From the NCBI GenBank assembly GCA_016710325.1, contig JADJXK010000002.1, forward strand, positions 3,472,001 through 3,536,000: a stretch of 64,000 bases of DNA, given 5' to 3'. The first letter of the stretch is position 1. Each line of letters starts with the position of its first letter. Source of the DNA: Candidatus Leptofilum proximum. GTDB taxonomy: Bacteria > Chloroflexota > Anaerolineae > Promineifilales > Promineifilaceae. The notes beneath the pieces are model-generated. The model was not told the origin of the DNA. It did no database searches and worked only from the letters and a program-made list of their open reading frames with translations. A program made the translations under genes and the position numbers. Positions 32,413-40,381 of the stretch are shown piece by piece.

Positions 32413-34500
32413 ATGCCCCCTTTACCCAGAAAGCGCCTCATTTGGATCACAATCCTGCTGGTCATGCTGCTGGCAGGCTGGCTGTACTGGCCCACTCTCC
32501 GGCTGCCCCTCATTTACGACACCCTGCTGCACATCCGCATTGCCGGGGATCTGACCTGGTCCCAGGTCTGGCTGCCCATCGATGCTTTTGGCTTTTACCG
32601 GCCCATGACCTTTTTTCCCATGCTGGTCATTCGCAGCTTGTTTGGCGGCTACCCGGCCTGGCTGCTGCACGGCAACAACGTGCTGCAACATGCGGTGAAC
32701 GCGGGCCTGCTGGCCTGGCTGAGCTGGCGCCTGTGGCCCGATTGGCGCCGCGCTGTGGCCGCTGGGTCTATCCTGGCGGTGTTTCCCTTTTCTTACCAGG
32801 CGGTAGCCATTTACGGGCACAACGTGCATCCGGCGATTACGGGGTTGGTGCTGTTGGGGCTGCACACGTACCTCACGGCCGTTTCCCACCAAAAAGCAGG
32901 AACACAGAGTGCGGCAGCGAAGCATCCGACCACAGAGAAAGGGGAGAAAAAATCTGAACAATCTGCGAAATCTGCTGATAAAAAAATACGCAAGTGGCTG
33001 TTCCTCACCTGGCTGCTGTTTAGCGTGATGGTGCTGACGCACGAAACGGCCGTCCTCTTCGGCGGGCTGGCGGCATTGGTACACATTTGTGCCCAACCGG
33101 AGCTGCTGACTCGGTGGCGGCAGCTGCTGCGCCAGCCGTGGCGCTGGTATTTGCTGGCCGGAGTTGCTTACCTGGTAATCTACCAATTTTTGCCCATCAG
33201 CCGCGCCCCGCAGGCGGCCGAGGCGGGGCGCGATTTGTGGCTGAACGGGCTGTATTTGCTGCAAGCGGCCGTATTTCCCATCGCCTGGTTTGCCCACCTG
33301 CTCCCCACGATCAGCGGCCAACTGATTACAGGGACAGGTGTGGGGTTGGTTCTGGCTGCCTCTGGATGGCTGGCGTGGCGCAAACCAGCCTGGCGTGCGC
33401 CGCTGCTGCTGGCCTGGGGTTGGTGGGGGGCGGCCAGCCTACTGCTGGCTATCACCCTGCCCACCGATTATCTGCTGCGCGGGCCGCGGCTGCTTTACCT
33501 GGGCAGTGTGGGTGTGGCGCTGCTGTGGGCGCAGCTGCTGGCGGGCGTGTGGACCCTCACCCCGGTTCTCCCCCTCAAGGGAGAGGGAGTAACTTCCCTC
33601 CCCCGGCCAGCGAGGGGGTTGATTTGGACGGCCGTTCTCCTCTTCATCCTCTTCACCAGTGGCCAATTTGTGCGCACCAAGCTGGACGAATATGCCAGAC
33701 TCACTCGCCCTGTGGAAGTCCTAAACGGTGCTGTTCATCCAAGAATTTCCGGGCCAGAGGATGAAATCGTGCTGCTCAATTTGCCGCAGTGGCTCGACGT
33801 GCCGCCAAACACGTATGCGATCGGCGTAGAGTTTGTCGCCATGCTGGGAGATTATTTGTTTGCCGAGGAACTGGTCGCGGCAAACTTACCCGGTCAGCAT
33901 CCGGTGTGGGCAGTAAGCCTGCCAGAGCTGCAAACCAGCCAATCGTACGCCTACGCGGTACACGCGCAGCATGAATGGCCCGCGTTATTTAGTGGCCAAA
34001 CGCGCCATTTTTTCATCACCAGCTACCTGCCAGATGGGCCACACACCCGCTACACGGGCCATATTTTGCCTGGCTACTCCCTGCCCATCCCGCCGCCGAA
34101 CCCCATCGCCAATTTGGGAGGCTACCAGCTTACCTCGGCTACGGCCGAAGCATGTGATGCCCAGATATCCGTCTGGCTGCGCTGGCTGGCAGGTGCGGAC
34201 GCCGTCCCGGAGACTACGTCGGTGTTTGTGCAGGTGCTGGGGGAAGACGGCCGTTTGCTCACCCAGGCCGATGGCCCCCCACTGGGTATCCGGCCGGGCC
34301 TGCTCAACGCTCCTACCGATTCCCTGCTCTACGACCGGCGTGAGATGACGCTGCCCGTGGAGGAAACGGCCGTGCCTACCACCCTCCTCGTTGGCGCCTA
34401 CGATTTTGCCAGCGGCGTGCGCCAACCGGCCAGCGATGTCCTGGGCCAACCCCTGCCCGACGATGCCTGGCAGGTGCCCATCGTGCCCTGTGGTGAGTAA
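32413..34500 (+). CDS. Large polytopic membrane protein, possible glycosyltransferase-like
   Basis: A 695-aa protein with about ten or eleven hydrophobic helices, then an extracytoplasmic C-terminal half of about 270 residues. The early part (WPTLRLPLIYDTLLHIRIAGDLTW... FYRPMTFFPMLVIRSLFGGYPAWLLHGNNVLQHAVNAGLLAWLSW) resembles GT39/PMT-type and Tmtc-like membrane proteins. An acidic residue in the first loop would fit a GT-C enzyme, but no full signature is visible. Two insertions translate intergenic repeats: a Lys/Ser/Glu-rich loop at about residues 162-191 and LKGEGVTSLPRPARGL at about 390-405. Both keep the frame open and lie in loops. GGAGTAGG precedes ATG 32413. Confidence 0.78.
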   Translation: MPPLPRKRLIWITILLVMLLAGWLYWPTLRLPLIYDTLLHIRIAGDLTWSQVWLPIDAFGFYRPMTFFPMLVIRSLFGGYPAWLLHGNNVLQHAVNAGLLAWLSWRLWPDWRRAVAAGSILAVFPFSYQAVAIYGHNVHPAITGLVLLGLHTYLTAVSHQKAGTQSAAAKHPTTEKGEKKSEQSAKSADKKIRKWLFLTWLLFSVMVLTHETAVLFGGLAALVHICAQPELLTRWRQLLRQPWRWYLLAGVAYLVIYQFLPISRAPQAAEAGRDLWLNGLYLLQAAVFPIAWFAHLLPTISGQLITGTGVGLVLAASGWLAWRKPAWRAPLLLAWGWWGAASLLLAITLPTDYLLRGPRLLYLGSVGVALLWAQLLAGVWTLTPVLPLKGEGVTSLPRPARGLIWTAVLLFILFTSGQFVRTKLDEYARLTRPVEVLNGAVHPRISGPEDEIVLLNLPQWLDVPPNTYAIGVEFVAMLGDYLFAEELVAANLPGQHPVWAVSLPELQTSQSYAYAVHAQHEWPALFSGQTRHFFITSYLPDGPHTRYTGHILPGYSLPIPPPNPIANLGGYQLTSATAEACDAQISVWLRWLAGADAVPETTSVFVQVLGEDGRLLTQADGPPLGIRPGLLNAPTDSLLYDRREMTLPVEETAVPTTLLVGAYDFASGVRQPASDVLGQPLPDDAWQVPIVPCGE
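32896..32985. repeat. Intergenic-type repeat translated inside a coding sequence (copy 1)
   Basis: AACACAGAGTGCGGCAGCGAAGC, CCACAGAGAAAGGGG and AATCTGAACAATCTGCGAAATCTG are wording typical of spacer repeats, compare CCACAGAG at 24080 and AATCCGCGTAATCCGC at 22715. Here they encode a hydrophilic loop between two membrane helices. Confidence 0.7.
33553..33620. repeat. Intergenic-type repeat translated inside a coding sequence (copy 2)
   Basis: ACCCTCACCCCGGTTCTCCCC, GGGAGAGGGAG, CTTCCCTCCCCC and GAGGGGGTT match the spacer element at 3532-3615 part by part. It encodes a loop between two membrane helices. Confidence 0.8.
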
Positions 34501-34690
34501 GGGTTGTCTCTTACCGGCAGGTTGTTATACACTCACAACTGTGTTCGAGTTTGACGCTTGACCATTCTTTCCCGCACTTTTACAGGGATACCCCACATTA
34601 AAACAGAATCCCCGCAACACGGTTGGCCCCTTTTATCGCCGCGTTGGATGATTGGGCCACGGTGCGGCCGTTTCTCTTGAGGAGTAAACC

Positions 34691-35824
34691 ATGAGCGACA
34701 AAATAAATATTAACCTGGCCGATGCCGAAACATTGTCTACGCTGCCGGGCATTGGTCCGGCCCTGGCCCAGCGTATCATCGAGTATCGCGAAACGGTGCA
34801 TCCGTTTGAAGAAGTGATTGAGCTGGTCGCCGTGCCCGGCATTTCGGAAAAGATGGTGCGTTTGTTTGAAGCCAGCGTTACCGTGGAGACGGACTTGCGC
34901 ACCACGGCCGTTCCCCTCCAGCTTGAAGAACCGGAAGACATTCCCCTGAGGGAAGCGCCCGATCCGGTTGAGCTCCGGCCAATACCTGAAGCCGAAGATG
35001 AAGATGTTGTGGTCACAACTCTGCCTGAGACGGTCAGTGAAGCGGAAGAGGCGGCCGATGAGCCAGAAGAGATAGCGGTAGAAACGGCCGTTCCTCAGCC
35101 CGAACCCTCCACCCCAGTAAACGAAACAATTTCCTTTGCCGTGCCAGCGGCTGCGGTGACGACCCCCGCCCAACTCCCGGTTGATTGGGAGGCGCGGGCA
35201 CAACGGCGCGGCTGCCTCAATGCCCTGCTGGGCGCTACTTTTGGCGCCATTTTGGGTGCGGTGCTGACCCTCGCCGTGCTGGCGGCCATCAATCGTGGCT
35301 CGCTCAGCTATTCTGCCCGCGATGAGGTGATCCAGCAGCAGCTAAACACGGAAATCATTTCCCGCACCAACGAGCTGAACCAGATATCCACCCGCGTCAG
35401 CCTGGTGGCCACGCAAGAGGCGGAGGCCAACGAATCGCTGGCGGGCGAATTTGCCACGGCCAACGAAGCACTCAGCGAAGATGTGGCCAACAACGAGGCC
35501 ATCATCAGCTACCTGGCGACACGCTCTGGGGATTTGGCACTGCGCCTTGATGAGGTGGCCGGGGCGGCCGATACCTTCACCGGCTTTTTAGACGGCCTGC
35601 GCGGCCTGCTGGACGATCTGGAGGAGGGCACGGCAACGCCGACGCCCTTTGGCGAGACGTTGACGCCCACCCACACGCCGACACCCACGCGCTTTGGCGG
35701 TACCGAGACGCCAGAAGCAGAAACGCCCACAACAACGACAACGGCCGTTGCCCCCACGCGCACACCTTTGCCCACCGCCACGCCGTTTGCCTTCCCTACC
35801 AACACGCCCGCGCCGCAACCGTAA
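34691..35824 (+). CDS. HhH-headed, coiled-coil single-pass membrane protein
   Basis: A 377-aa protein of mixed design. Residues 1-65 are a ComEA-like double helix-hairpin-helix (INLADAETLSTLPGIGPALAQRIIEYR, VIELVAVPGISEKMVRLFEA). An acidic Glu/Pro/Val-rich linker runs to about 150, then one membrane helix (LLGATFGAILGAVLTLAVLAAI, about 180-201). A predicted coiled coil (about 215-310) follows, with a Thr/Pro-rich tail at the end. With HhH inside and tail outside it could tie DNA to the envelope. GAGGAG precedes ATG 34691. The next gene has the same membrane/coil/tail layout without HhH. Confidence 0.82.
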   Translation: MSDKININLADAETLSTLPGIGPALAQRIIEYRETVHPFEEVIELVAVPGISEKMVRLFEASVTVETDLRTTAVPLQLEEPEDIPLREAPDPVELRPIPEAEDEDVVVTTLPETVSEAEEAADEPEEIAVETAVPQPEPSTPVNETISFAVPAAAVTTPAQLPVDWEARAQRRGCLNALLGATFGAILGAVLTLAVLAAINRGSLSYSARDEVIQQQLNTEIISRTNELNQISTRVSLVATQEAEANESLAGEFATANEALSEDVANNEAIISYLATRSGDLALRLDEVAGAADTFTGFLDGLRGLLDDLEEGTATPTPFGETLTPTHTPTPTRFGGTETPEAETPTTTTTAVAPTRTPLPTATPFAFPTNTPAPQP

Positions 35825-35941
35825 GCAGGCCCATGCGTAACGATTGTTTTGGCGGGGGCGAAGGCATGTGTGCCCGCCGCGGACTTATTTTTAGCACACA
35901 AACGCAGGTTTTTTCCGATGACGACAAACGAGGAGTTGAAA

Positions 35942-36979
35942 ATGACAACCAACCAACCACGCAGCTTCGGCCAACGACTGTGGTGGATTATTCGCACCAC
36001 CTTGATTATTTTTGTATTGGCGGTTTTGGTTGCGGCCGTTTTGGGCGGCCTGGGGTATGCGGGCTATTGGGGTGTGTTGGAAATTCAGCGTTCCAACAAC
36101 AGCCTGGCCATGCGCATCGACGCCAACGAGCAGAACCTGAATTCTCTGCGCGATCTGGTGAATTCGGAGTTTGCCCAGGGCAACCCGGAGCAGCAAGTGC
36201 AGATCAACCGGCTGGAAAATGAGCTGGCCCGGTTGACTGGTCAGTTGGAATCCCTCCAGGCAACCCAGACGGCGGATACGGCCGTGCAAACCGAACAGCT
36301 CACCACCCTCCAGGCGGATCTTGCGGCCGTCATCGCCGAAAACGGCGACCTGTCTGAAGAGCTGGCCTCGGTGCAGGCGGCCCTGGTGGCCCTGCAGAGC
36401 GATCTCAACAGCAGCGGTGGCCGTATCGACGAGCTGGGCGGCGATGTGGATCGCCTGCGCGTGCAGCTCAACGGGCTGGATGAGACCCTGACGGAACTGA
36501 ACGAAGAAACAGCCGTCGCTCGCGACCGCGAAACGGCCGAACTCCAGCAAAGCCTGACGCTGCTCCAGCTGTGGGGCGTGCTCACCAACGCCCGCCTGGC
36601 CCTGCTGAATGACGACGTGACCGGGGCAGAAACGGCCGTGACCCAGGCGCAAACCCTGGTGGCCAGCCTCACCGCCGAACCGGATTCAGCGGCTGAGGTG
36701 GTGCTGGAGCGGCTGCAAACCCGCCTGGACCTGGCGGCAGGCAGCTTTGCCACCAGCCTTTCCACTGCGGCGCAGGATTTGGAAGCCGCCAGCCGCGAGC
36801 TGAGCCTGCTGCTCAGCGGCCCACCGGCCGAAGCCGAGGTGGTGGAAGCCACGCCGGATTTGACAGAGACACCGGAGACCACTGAGGAAGGGGGAACGGC
36901 CGTAACCCCCACAGCCACACCTTCAACCACTGCCACTCCCCAACCTTCGCCAACACCGGCTGCCACTCCCACCCCGTAA
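35942..36979 (+). CDS. Coiled-coil single-pass membrane protein with Thr/Pro-rich tail
   Basis: A 345-aa protein. A short cytoplasmic head (MTTNQPRSFGQRLWWIIRTT) leads to one membrane helix (LIIFVLAVLVAAVLGGLGYAGYW). Next is a long coiled coil, about residues 50-200, rich in Leu, Gln and Glu (NRLENELARLTGQLESLQAT). A helical region covers about 200-300 (LLQLWGVLTNARLALLNDD), and the tail is of Thr/Pro repeats. I take ATG 35942, with GAGGAG seven bases ahead. It pairs with the preceding gene and precedes a bidirectional terminator. Function unknown; layout suggests a cell-surface or envelope spacer. Confidence 0.82.
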   Translation: MTTNQPRSFGQRLWWIIRTTLIIFVLAVLVAAVLGGLGYAGYWGVLEIQRSNNSLAMRIDANEQNLNSLRDLVNSEFAQGNPEQQVQINRLENELARLTGQLESLQATQTADTAVQTEQLTTLQADLAAVIAENGDLSEELASVQAALVALQSDLNSSGGRIDELGGDVDRLRVQLNGLDETLTELNEETAVARDRETAELQQSLTLLQLWGVLTNARLALLNDDVTGAETAVTQAQTLVASLTAEPDSAAEVVLERLQTRLDLAAGSFATSLSTAAQDLEAASRELSLLLSGPPAEAEVVEATPDLTETPETTEEGGTAVTPTATPSTTATPQPSPTPAATPTP

Positions 36980-37002
36980 AGTAGCGGGCTGGCATAAAAA
37001 AA

Positions 37003-37034
37003 CAGGAGCCGGGCTTGTCCCGGCTCCTGCCTTT
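37003..37034. terminator. Bidirectional terminator between convergent genes
   Basis: CAGGAGCCGGG pairs with CCCGGCTCCTG around CTTGT; CTTTTT follows on plus and TTTTTTATG on minus. It serves the coiled-coil gene and the 10-heme cytochrome gene. Confidence 0.93.
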
Positions 37035-37063
37035 TTAGCCAAAGAGATCAGTCAGCGGTCGAT

Positions 37064-39277
37064 TTACGAGTCGCTTTCCTGAACCGACGATGGCCGGGTC
37101 ATACCAGACACATCGGCACCAAGGTCAACCAGCGTATCATACAGAACCTGAATGATGTACTGGCCGTTGTGGGCAAATGCGCCAGGGTCCTTCTGCACAT
37201 ACTGGTAGTTGTAAGCGGCCCGGAGCAGGGTTGGTGTCCAGGTGCTGTACCCCTCGCCAGCGTCGTTGAAGAAGTACGGGTAGGCGTGAGAATCGTATAC
37301 AATGGGAGCGGCACCCACACTGACGGCATAATCCGTCATGGCAGTGTAGAGCAGCTCGGCCATCGTATTGATTTCACCAGCGATACCTTCAGTCACGTCG
37401 CCGTCACCGTCGAAGTCCACTTCGCTTACGCGAATGTTCTGGAGATCTTCGGCCGTTTCGATTTCTACGTCCTCGTGGCAGTCAGCGCATTCAGCCACTA
37501 CAACTTCGAGGGCGTGCGTGTCGTGGCATTCAGTACAGTCATCAAACGCGCCAACGTGCTCGTTCTGGCCGCGGTATTCATTGCCCGCATACTCGTACGC
37601 ACCCTTCACTTCGGTACCAAAGAGGGTAGCGCCGGCGGCAAAGTAATGAATATTCTGGAAACGCAAGTTTTCGGCAAGTTCATCGTCGGCAAGTCCGTTA
37701 AGGGCCCGGTCTACCGAAGTGGTGGAAGAACGGCCTTGATGGCAGTTGATGCACGTGTTGGCCGGTTCACCCTCACCAAAGGAAACCGTCGCCCCGCTGG
37801 GGAAGGTCACCTCGTCAAAGACGTACAGCTCAAACGTTTCCAGATTGCTGTGGCAGGTAGCGCAGTTCAGGCCGCTGGCTACCGGCTGGGTAATGGAAAC
37901 GCCTTCCGCTGCAAACAGCGGCAAACCGGCGGCCGAGTGACACTTGCTGCAGCTTCCCGGTACAGCACCATCTTCGTCCCAATGACGGAACGCTTCCTCA
38001 GAGGCAGCGAAGTGGCCGTGGTCATTGCGATGCAGCGCGGCCATGTCAATGGGTGTGGCTACTGCTTCGTTCAGACTGGCAATGGAATCGTAGAGGAGCT
38101 GGATGATGTATTTACCACCGTGGGCATACCGCCCTGGGTCCTTCAGCGAAACCTGGTAGTTGTAAGCGGCCTTGGCCAGGCGAGGTGTCCAGGCGTTAAA
38201 CATGTTGTCGCGAACGGCTTCGCCTTCTTCAATTTCCCCACTGCCATCTCCATCAATGAAGAAGTAGGGGTGAGATTGAGCATTGTAGCCAATAGGTGTT
38301 CCGCTGACTTCTGCGGCGTATGTTTGCATCAAGTCATACAAGATGGTACGCATATCTTCGATCTCGAAGAAGATGCCTTCATCCAGATCGCCATCGCCAT
38401 CGAAATCGACTAAAGAGCCCTGCATGCGGATGTCTACCAGATCTTCTGCGTCACGCAGATCAGTGTGGCAGGCGGTACACTCGTCGAACTGAACTTCCAG
38501 AGTATGCGGATCGTGGCAGCTTGTGCAGGTATCGTATCCTTCCACATGATCAAACTTGGGATCGTACGATTGTCCTTCGTATTCATAACCGCCCATAGCC
38601 CACGTACCAAACCGCGTGGCGGCTGCCGCATAGTAATGGATATTGGTAAAGCCCAAATCTGCGCTGACGGTGTCCAGGTCTGCCTGCGGATCGAGCCCCG
38701 CATTGACGATGGAATCGTTCACAGAGACCGTAGAGGCACGTCCTTGATGGCACTGCATACAGCGTGCTTCCGGTCCCAGACCAACGATCTCTGCCCCGGA
38801 GGGAAAGACCACGCTGGCCAGGTCTACCGCCACTTCGTTGTGGCAGGCTTCACATTCAACCGTGGTGCCAATGGGGGCCGCAGCGTCGACGGCGCCAAAA
38901 GCAGAACCATCAGCACCCAAGAAGTCGAGGAAGCCAGGGGTGCTGTGGCACTTGGCGCAGTTAGCGGGCACTTCGGCCGGGTCATCTTCGTTCCAGTGAA
39001 TAAAGGCTTCGGCGCTGGCATCAGCGTGACCAGAGGCGGCCCATTGATCGGCAAAGGGAATGTTGGCCGCGGCCGATTCCGCCTCTGTCATCACCTCGAC
39101 AACACGCGTTACCTCCACCTCCACCGGAACTTCGACAGTTTCGGTTTCGCCGGGTACCTCCACCACCCGCGTTACTTCCACAGTTTCTGGCTCCTGGCTG
39201 CAGGCAGCTGCCGCCAAACCCAGAATTAACAAAAGCCCGAGCAAAATGGAAATTCTATTTAACTTCGGGTAAACCAT
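37064..39277 (-). CDS. Ten-heme c-type cytochrome lipoprotein, internally duplicated
   Basis: Secreted electron carrier of 737 aa. Signal and lipobox are at the start (ISILLGLLLILGLAAAAC), then a Val/Glu-rich stretch VEVTRVVEV... repeated three times. Ten CxxCH sites occur as two sets of five (CAKCH, CEACH, CMQCH, CTSCH, CTACH and CSKCH, CATCH, CINCH, CTECH, CADCH), each set starting with HxxxSxEAFxHW(N/D)EDxxx and ending with a YNYQ-KDPG-AH-G-YI module. So the protein is a tandem duplication of a five-heme unit. ATG 39277 has AAAGGAGG seven bases before it. Last gene of the cytochrome operon. Confidence 0.94.
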   Translation of the reverse strand: MVYPKLNRISILLGLLLILGLAAAACSQEPETVEVTRVVEVPGETETVEVPVEVEVTRVVEVMTEAESAAANIPFADQWAASGHADASAEAFIHWNEDDPAEVPANCAKCHSTPGFLDFLGADGSAFGAVDAAAPIGTTVECEACHNEVAVDLASVVFPSGAEIVGLGPEARCMQCHQGRASTVSVNDSIVNAGLDPQADLDTVSADLGFTNIHYYAAAATRFGTWAMGGYEYEGQSYDPKFDHVEGYDTCTSCHDPHTLEVQFDECTACHTDLRDAEDLVDIRMQGSLVDFDGDGDLDEGIFFEIEDMRTILYDLMQTYAAEVSGTPIGYNAQSHPYFFIDGDGSGEIEEGEAVRDNMFNAWTPRLAKAAYNYQVSLKDPGRYAHGGKYIIQLLYDSIASLNEAVATPIDMAALHRNDHGHFAASEEAFRHWDEDGAVPGSCSKCHSAAGLPLFAAEGVSITQPVASGLNCATCHSNLETFELYVFDEVTFPSGATVSFGEGEPANTCINCHQGRSSTTSVDRALNGLADDELAENLRFQNIHYFAAGATLFGTEVKGAYEYAGNEYRGQNEHVGAFDDCTECHDTHALEVVVAECADCHEDVEIETAEDLQNIRVSEVDFDGDGDVTEGIAGEINTMAELLYTAMTDYAVSVGAAPIVYDSHAYPYFFNDAGEGYSTWTPTLLRAAYNYQYVQKDPGAFAHNGQYIIQVLYDTLVDLGADVSGMTRPSSVQESDS

Positions 39278-39434
39278 AAATACCTCCTTTGCAACTTTTT
39301 TTGCTAGAAAAACCACTGTTAGAAGGCTCCGACGAAACTTTTCTGAAAAATACTCACAGACAGTGCTTAGCCCGATTATCTGCATTGCCTGAAGATTCTG
39401 AATTTGTAAATCCGCCACCTGGGCGGCCAACTGG

Positions 39435-40379
39435 TTAAGGGGATGGCGTACCCAGCGGCACAAAAATCTCGCGGGTGACCCGTGGAATGGTCTGAATGGC
39501 CGTCTCTTCAAAGGTGAAGGCCCAAATCAGCGCCACCAGCAGCAAGCTCCCCACCACAATACTGACGGCAAAAAACACCCGCTGCCGCCGATGCAAAACC
39601 GGCAATGAGAGTTCTGGCCATGGCTCACCGCCCGCTTCCAGCCGTTCCAGTTCCAGCGCGTGTTCCTCTTCCATCTGGTGACGAGGCAGCTTGCCGGTAA
39701 ACATGCTGGGATTAAAATGTTTGAGATGCACGTTGTACATGTGCCAGATCATGATGCTGAGGACGGCCAGCAGCGCTTCGCCGCCGTGCGCCGCCTTGGC
39801 CGCAGGGATGAACTCTCCCGGCAAAAACACCGTGATGGCAATAGGATTCCACAGCATAAACCCGGTAATAGCCATGATGGCCGTACCCCAGACCACTGCC
39901 CAGTACTCTACCTTTTCGCCAAAGTTAAATTTGCCCATGCGCGGCGCTTCATCGCTGAACCCAAGGTTGTGCTTGACCGTTTGTAACAGGTCCTGCCAAT
40001 CCTTCTTTTCCGGCAGCATGCGCATACGCTCCCGCTTTACAAAAAAGCGGTACGCCGAAGTAAACAGGTGGTAGATGGAACCTACGACTAGCAAAATGGC
40101 GGCCCACCGATGCACAATTCGAATGAATTCAATGCCGCCCATGGCGTCAATTGTCCATTGCGCCCACTGTTGGAGGGCATACTTCTGCGGCAGGCCGGTG
40201 ATGGTGAGCACGGTGAAGCTGATGGCCAGGATGGCGTGTTCAATGCGCGCCATCATGCGAAACCTGGGGTACTGTTTTTCTATGTGCGTTTCAGTTTCTT
40301 GTGTTTCTTCTCCTTGTTCTACTTCAGGAGTTTCATCCGCTTGTTCTACTTCATGTGTTTCTTCTGGTGTGCTGCTCAT
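39435..40379 (-). CDS. Cytochrome b (formate dehydrogenase gamma/thiosulfate reductase type)
   Basis: Di-heme membrane cytochrome of 314 aa, the likely quinone-interacting partner of the flanking c-type cytochromes. After an acidic 35-residue head it has four main helices with histidines suited to heme b: RIEHAILAISFTVLTITG, RIVHRWAAILLVVGSIYHLFTSAYR, and AAHGGEALLAVLSIMIWHMYNVHLKHFN. A fifth helix near the C-terminus (VFFAVSIVVGSLLLVALIW) leads to an external tail. GGAGG lies five bases before ATG 40379. It is two bases from the end of the 14-heme gene, so the two are one transcript. Confidence 0.92.
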   Translation of the reverse strand: MSSTPEETHEVEQADETPEVEQGEETQETETHIEKQYPRFRMMARIEHAILAISFTVLTITGLPQKYALQQWAQWTIDAMGGIEFIRIVHRWAAILLVVGSIYHLFTSAYRFFVKRERMRMLPEKKDWQDLLQTVKHNLGFSDEAPRMGKFNFGEKVEYWAVVWGTAIMAITGFMLWNPIAITVFLPGEFIPAAKAAHGGEALLAVLSIMIWHMYNVHLKHFNPSMFTGKLPRHQMEEEHALELERLEAGGEPWPELSLPVLHRRQRVFFAVSIVVGSLLLVALIWAFTFEETAIQTIPRVTREIFVPLGTPSP

Positions 40380-40381
40380 TC

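Noticed and set aside
37169..38413. A 414-codon plus-strand frame across the 10-heme cytochrome gene
   Set aside because: The minus strand has ten CxxCH motifs and a signal peptide. The plus frame is an artefact of biased codons.
39277..39511. Longer 10-heme cytochrome start with 78 extra residues
   Set aside because: The inner ATG has AAAGGAGG and is followed by a proper lipoprotein signal. The longer reading buries that signal and overlaps the cytochrome b gene.
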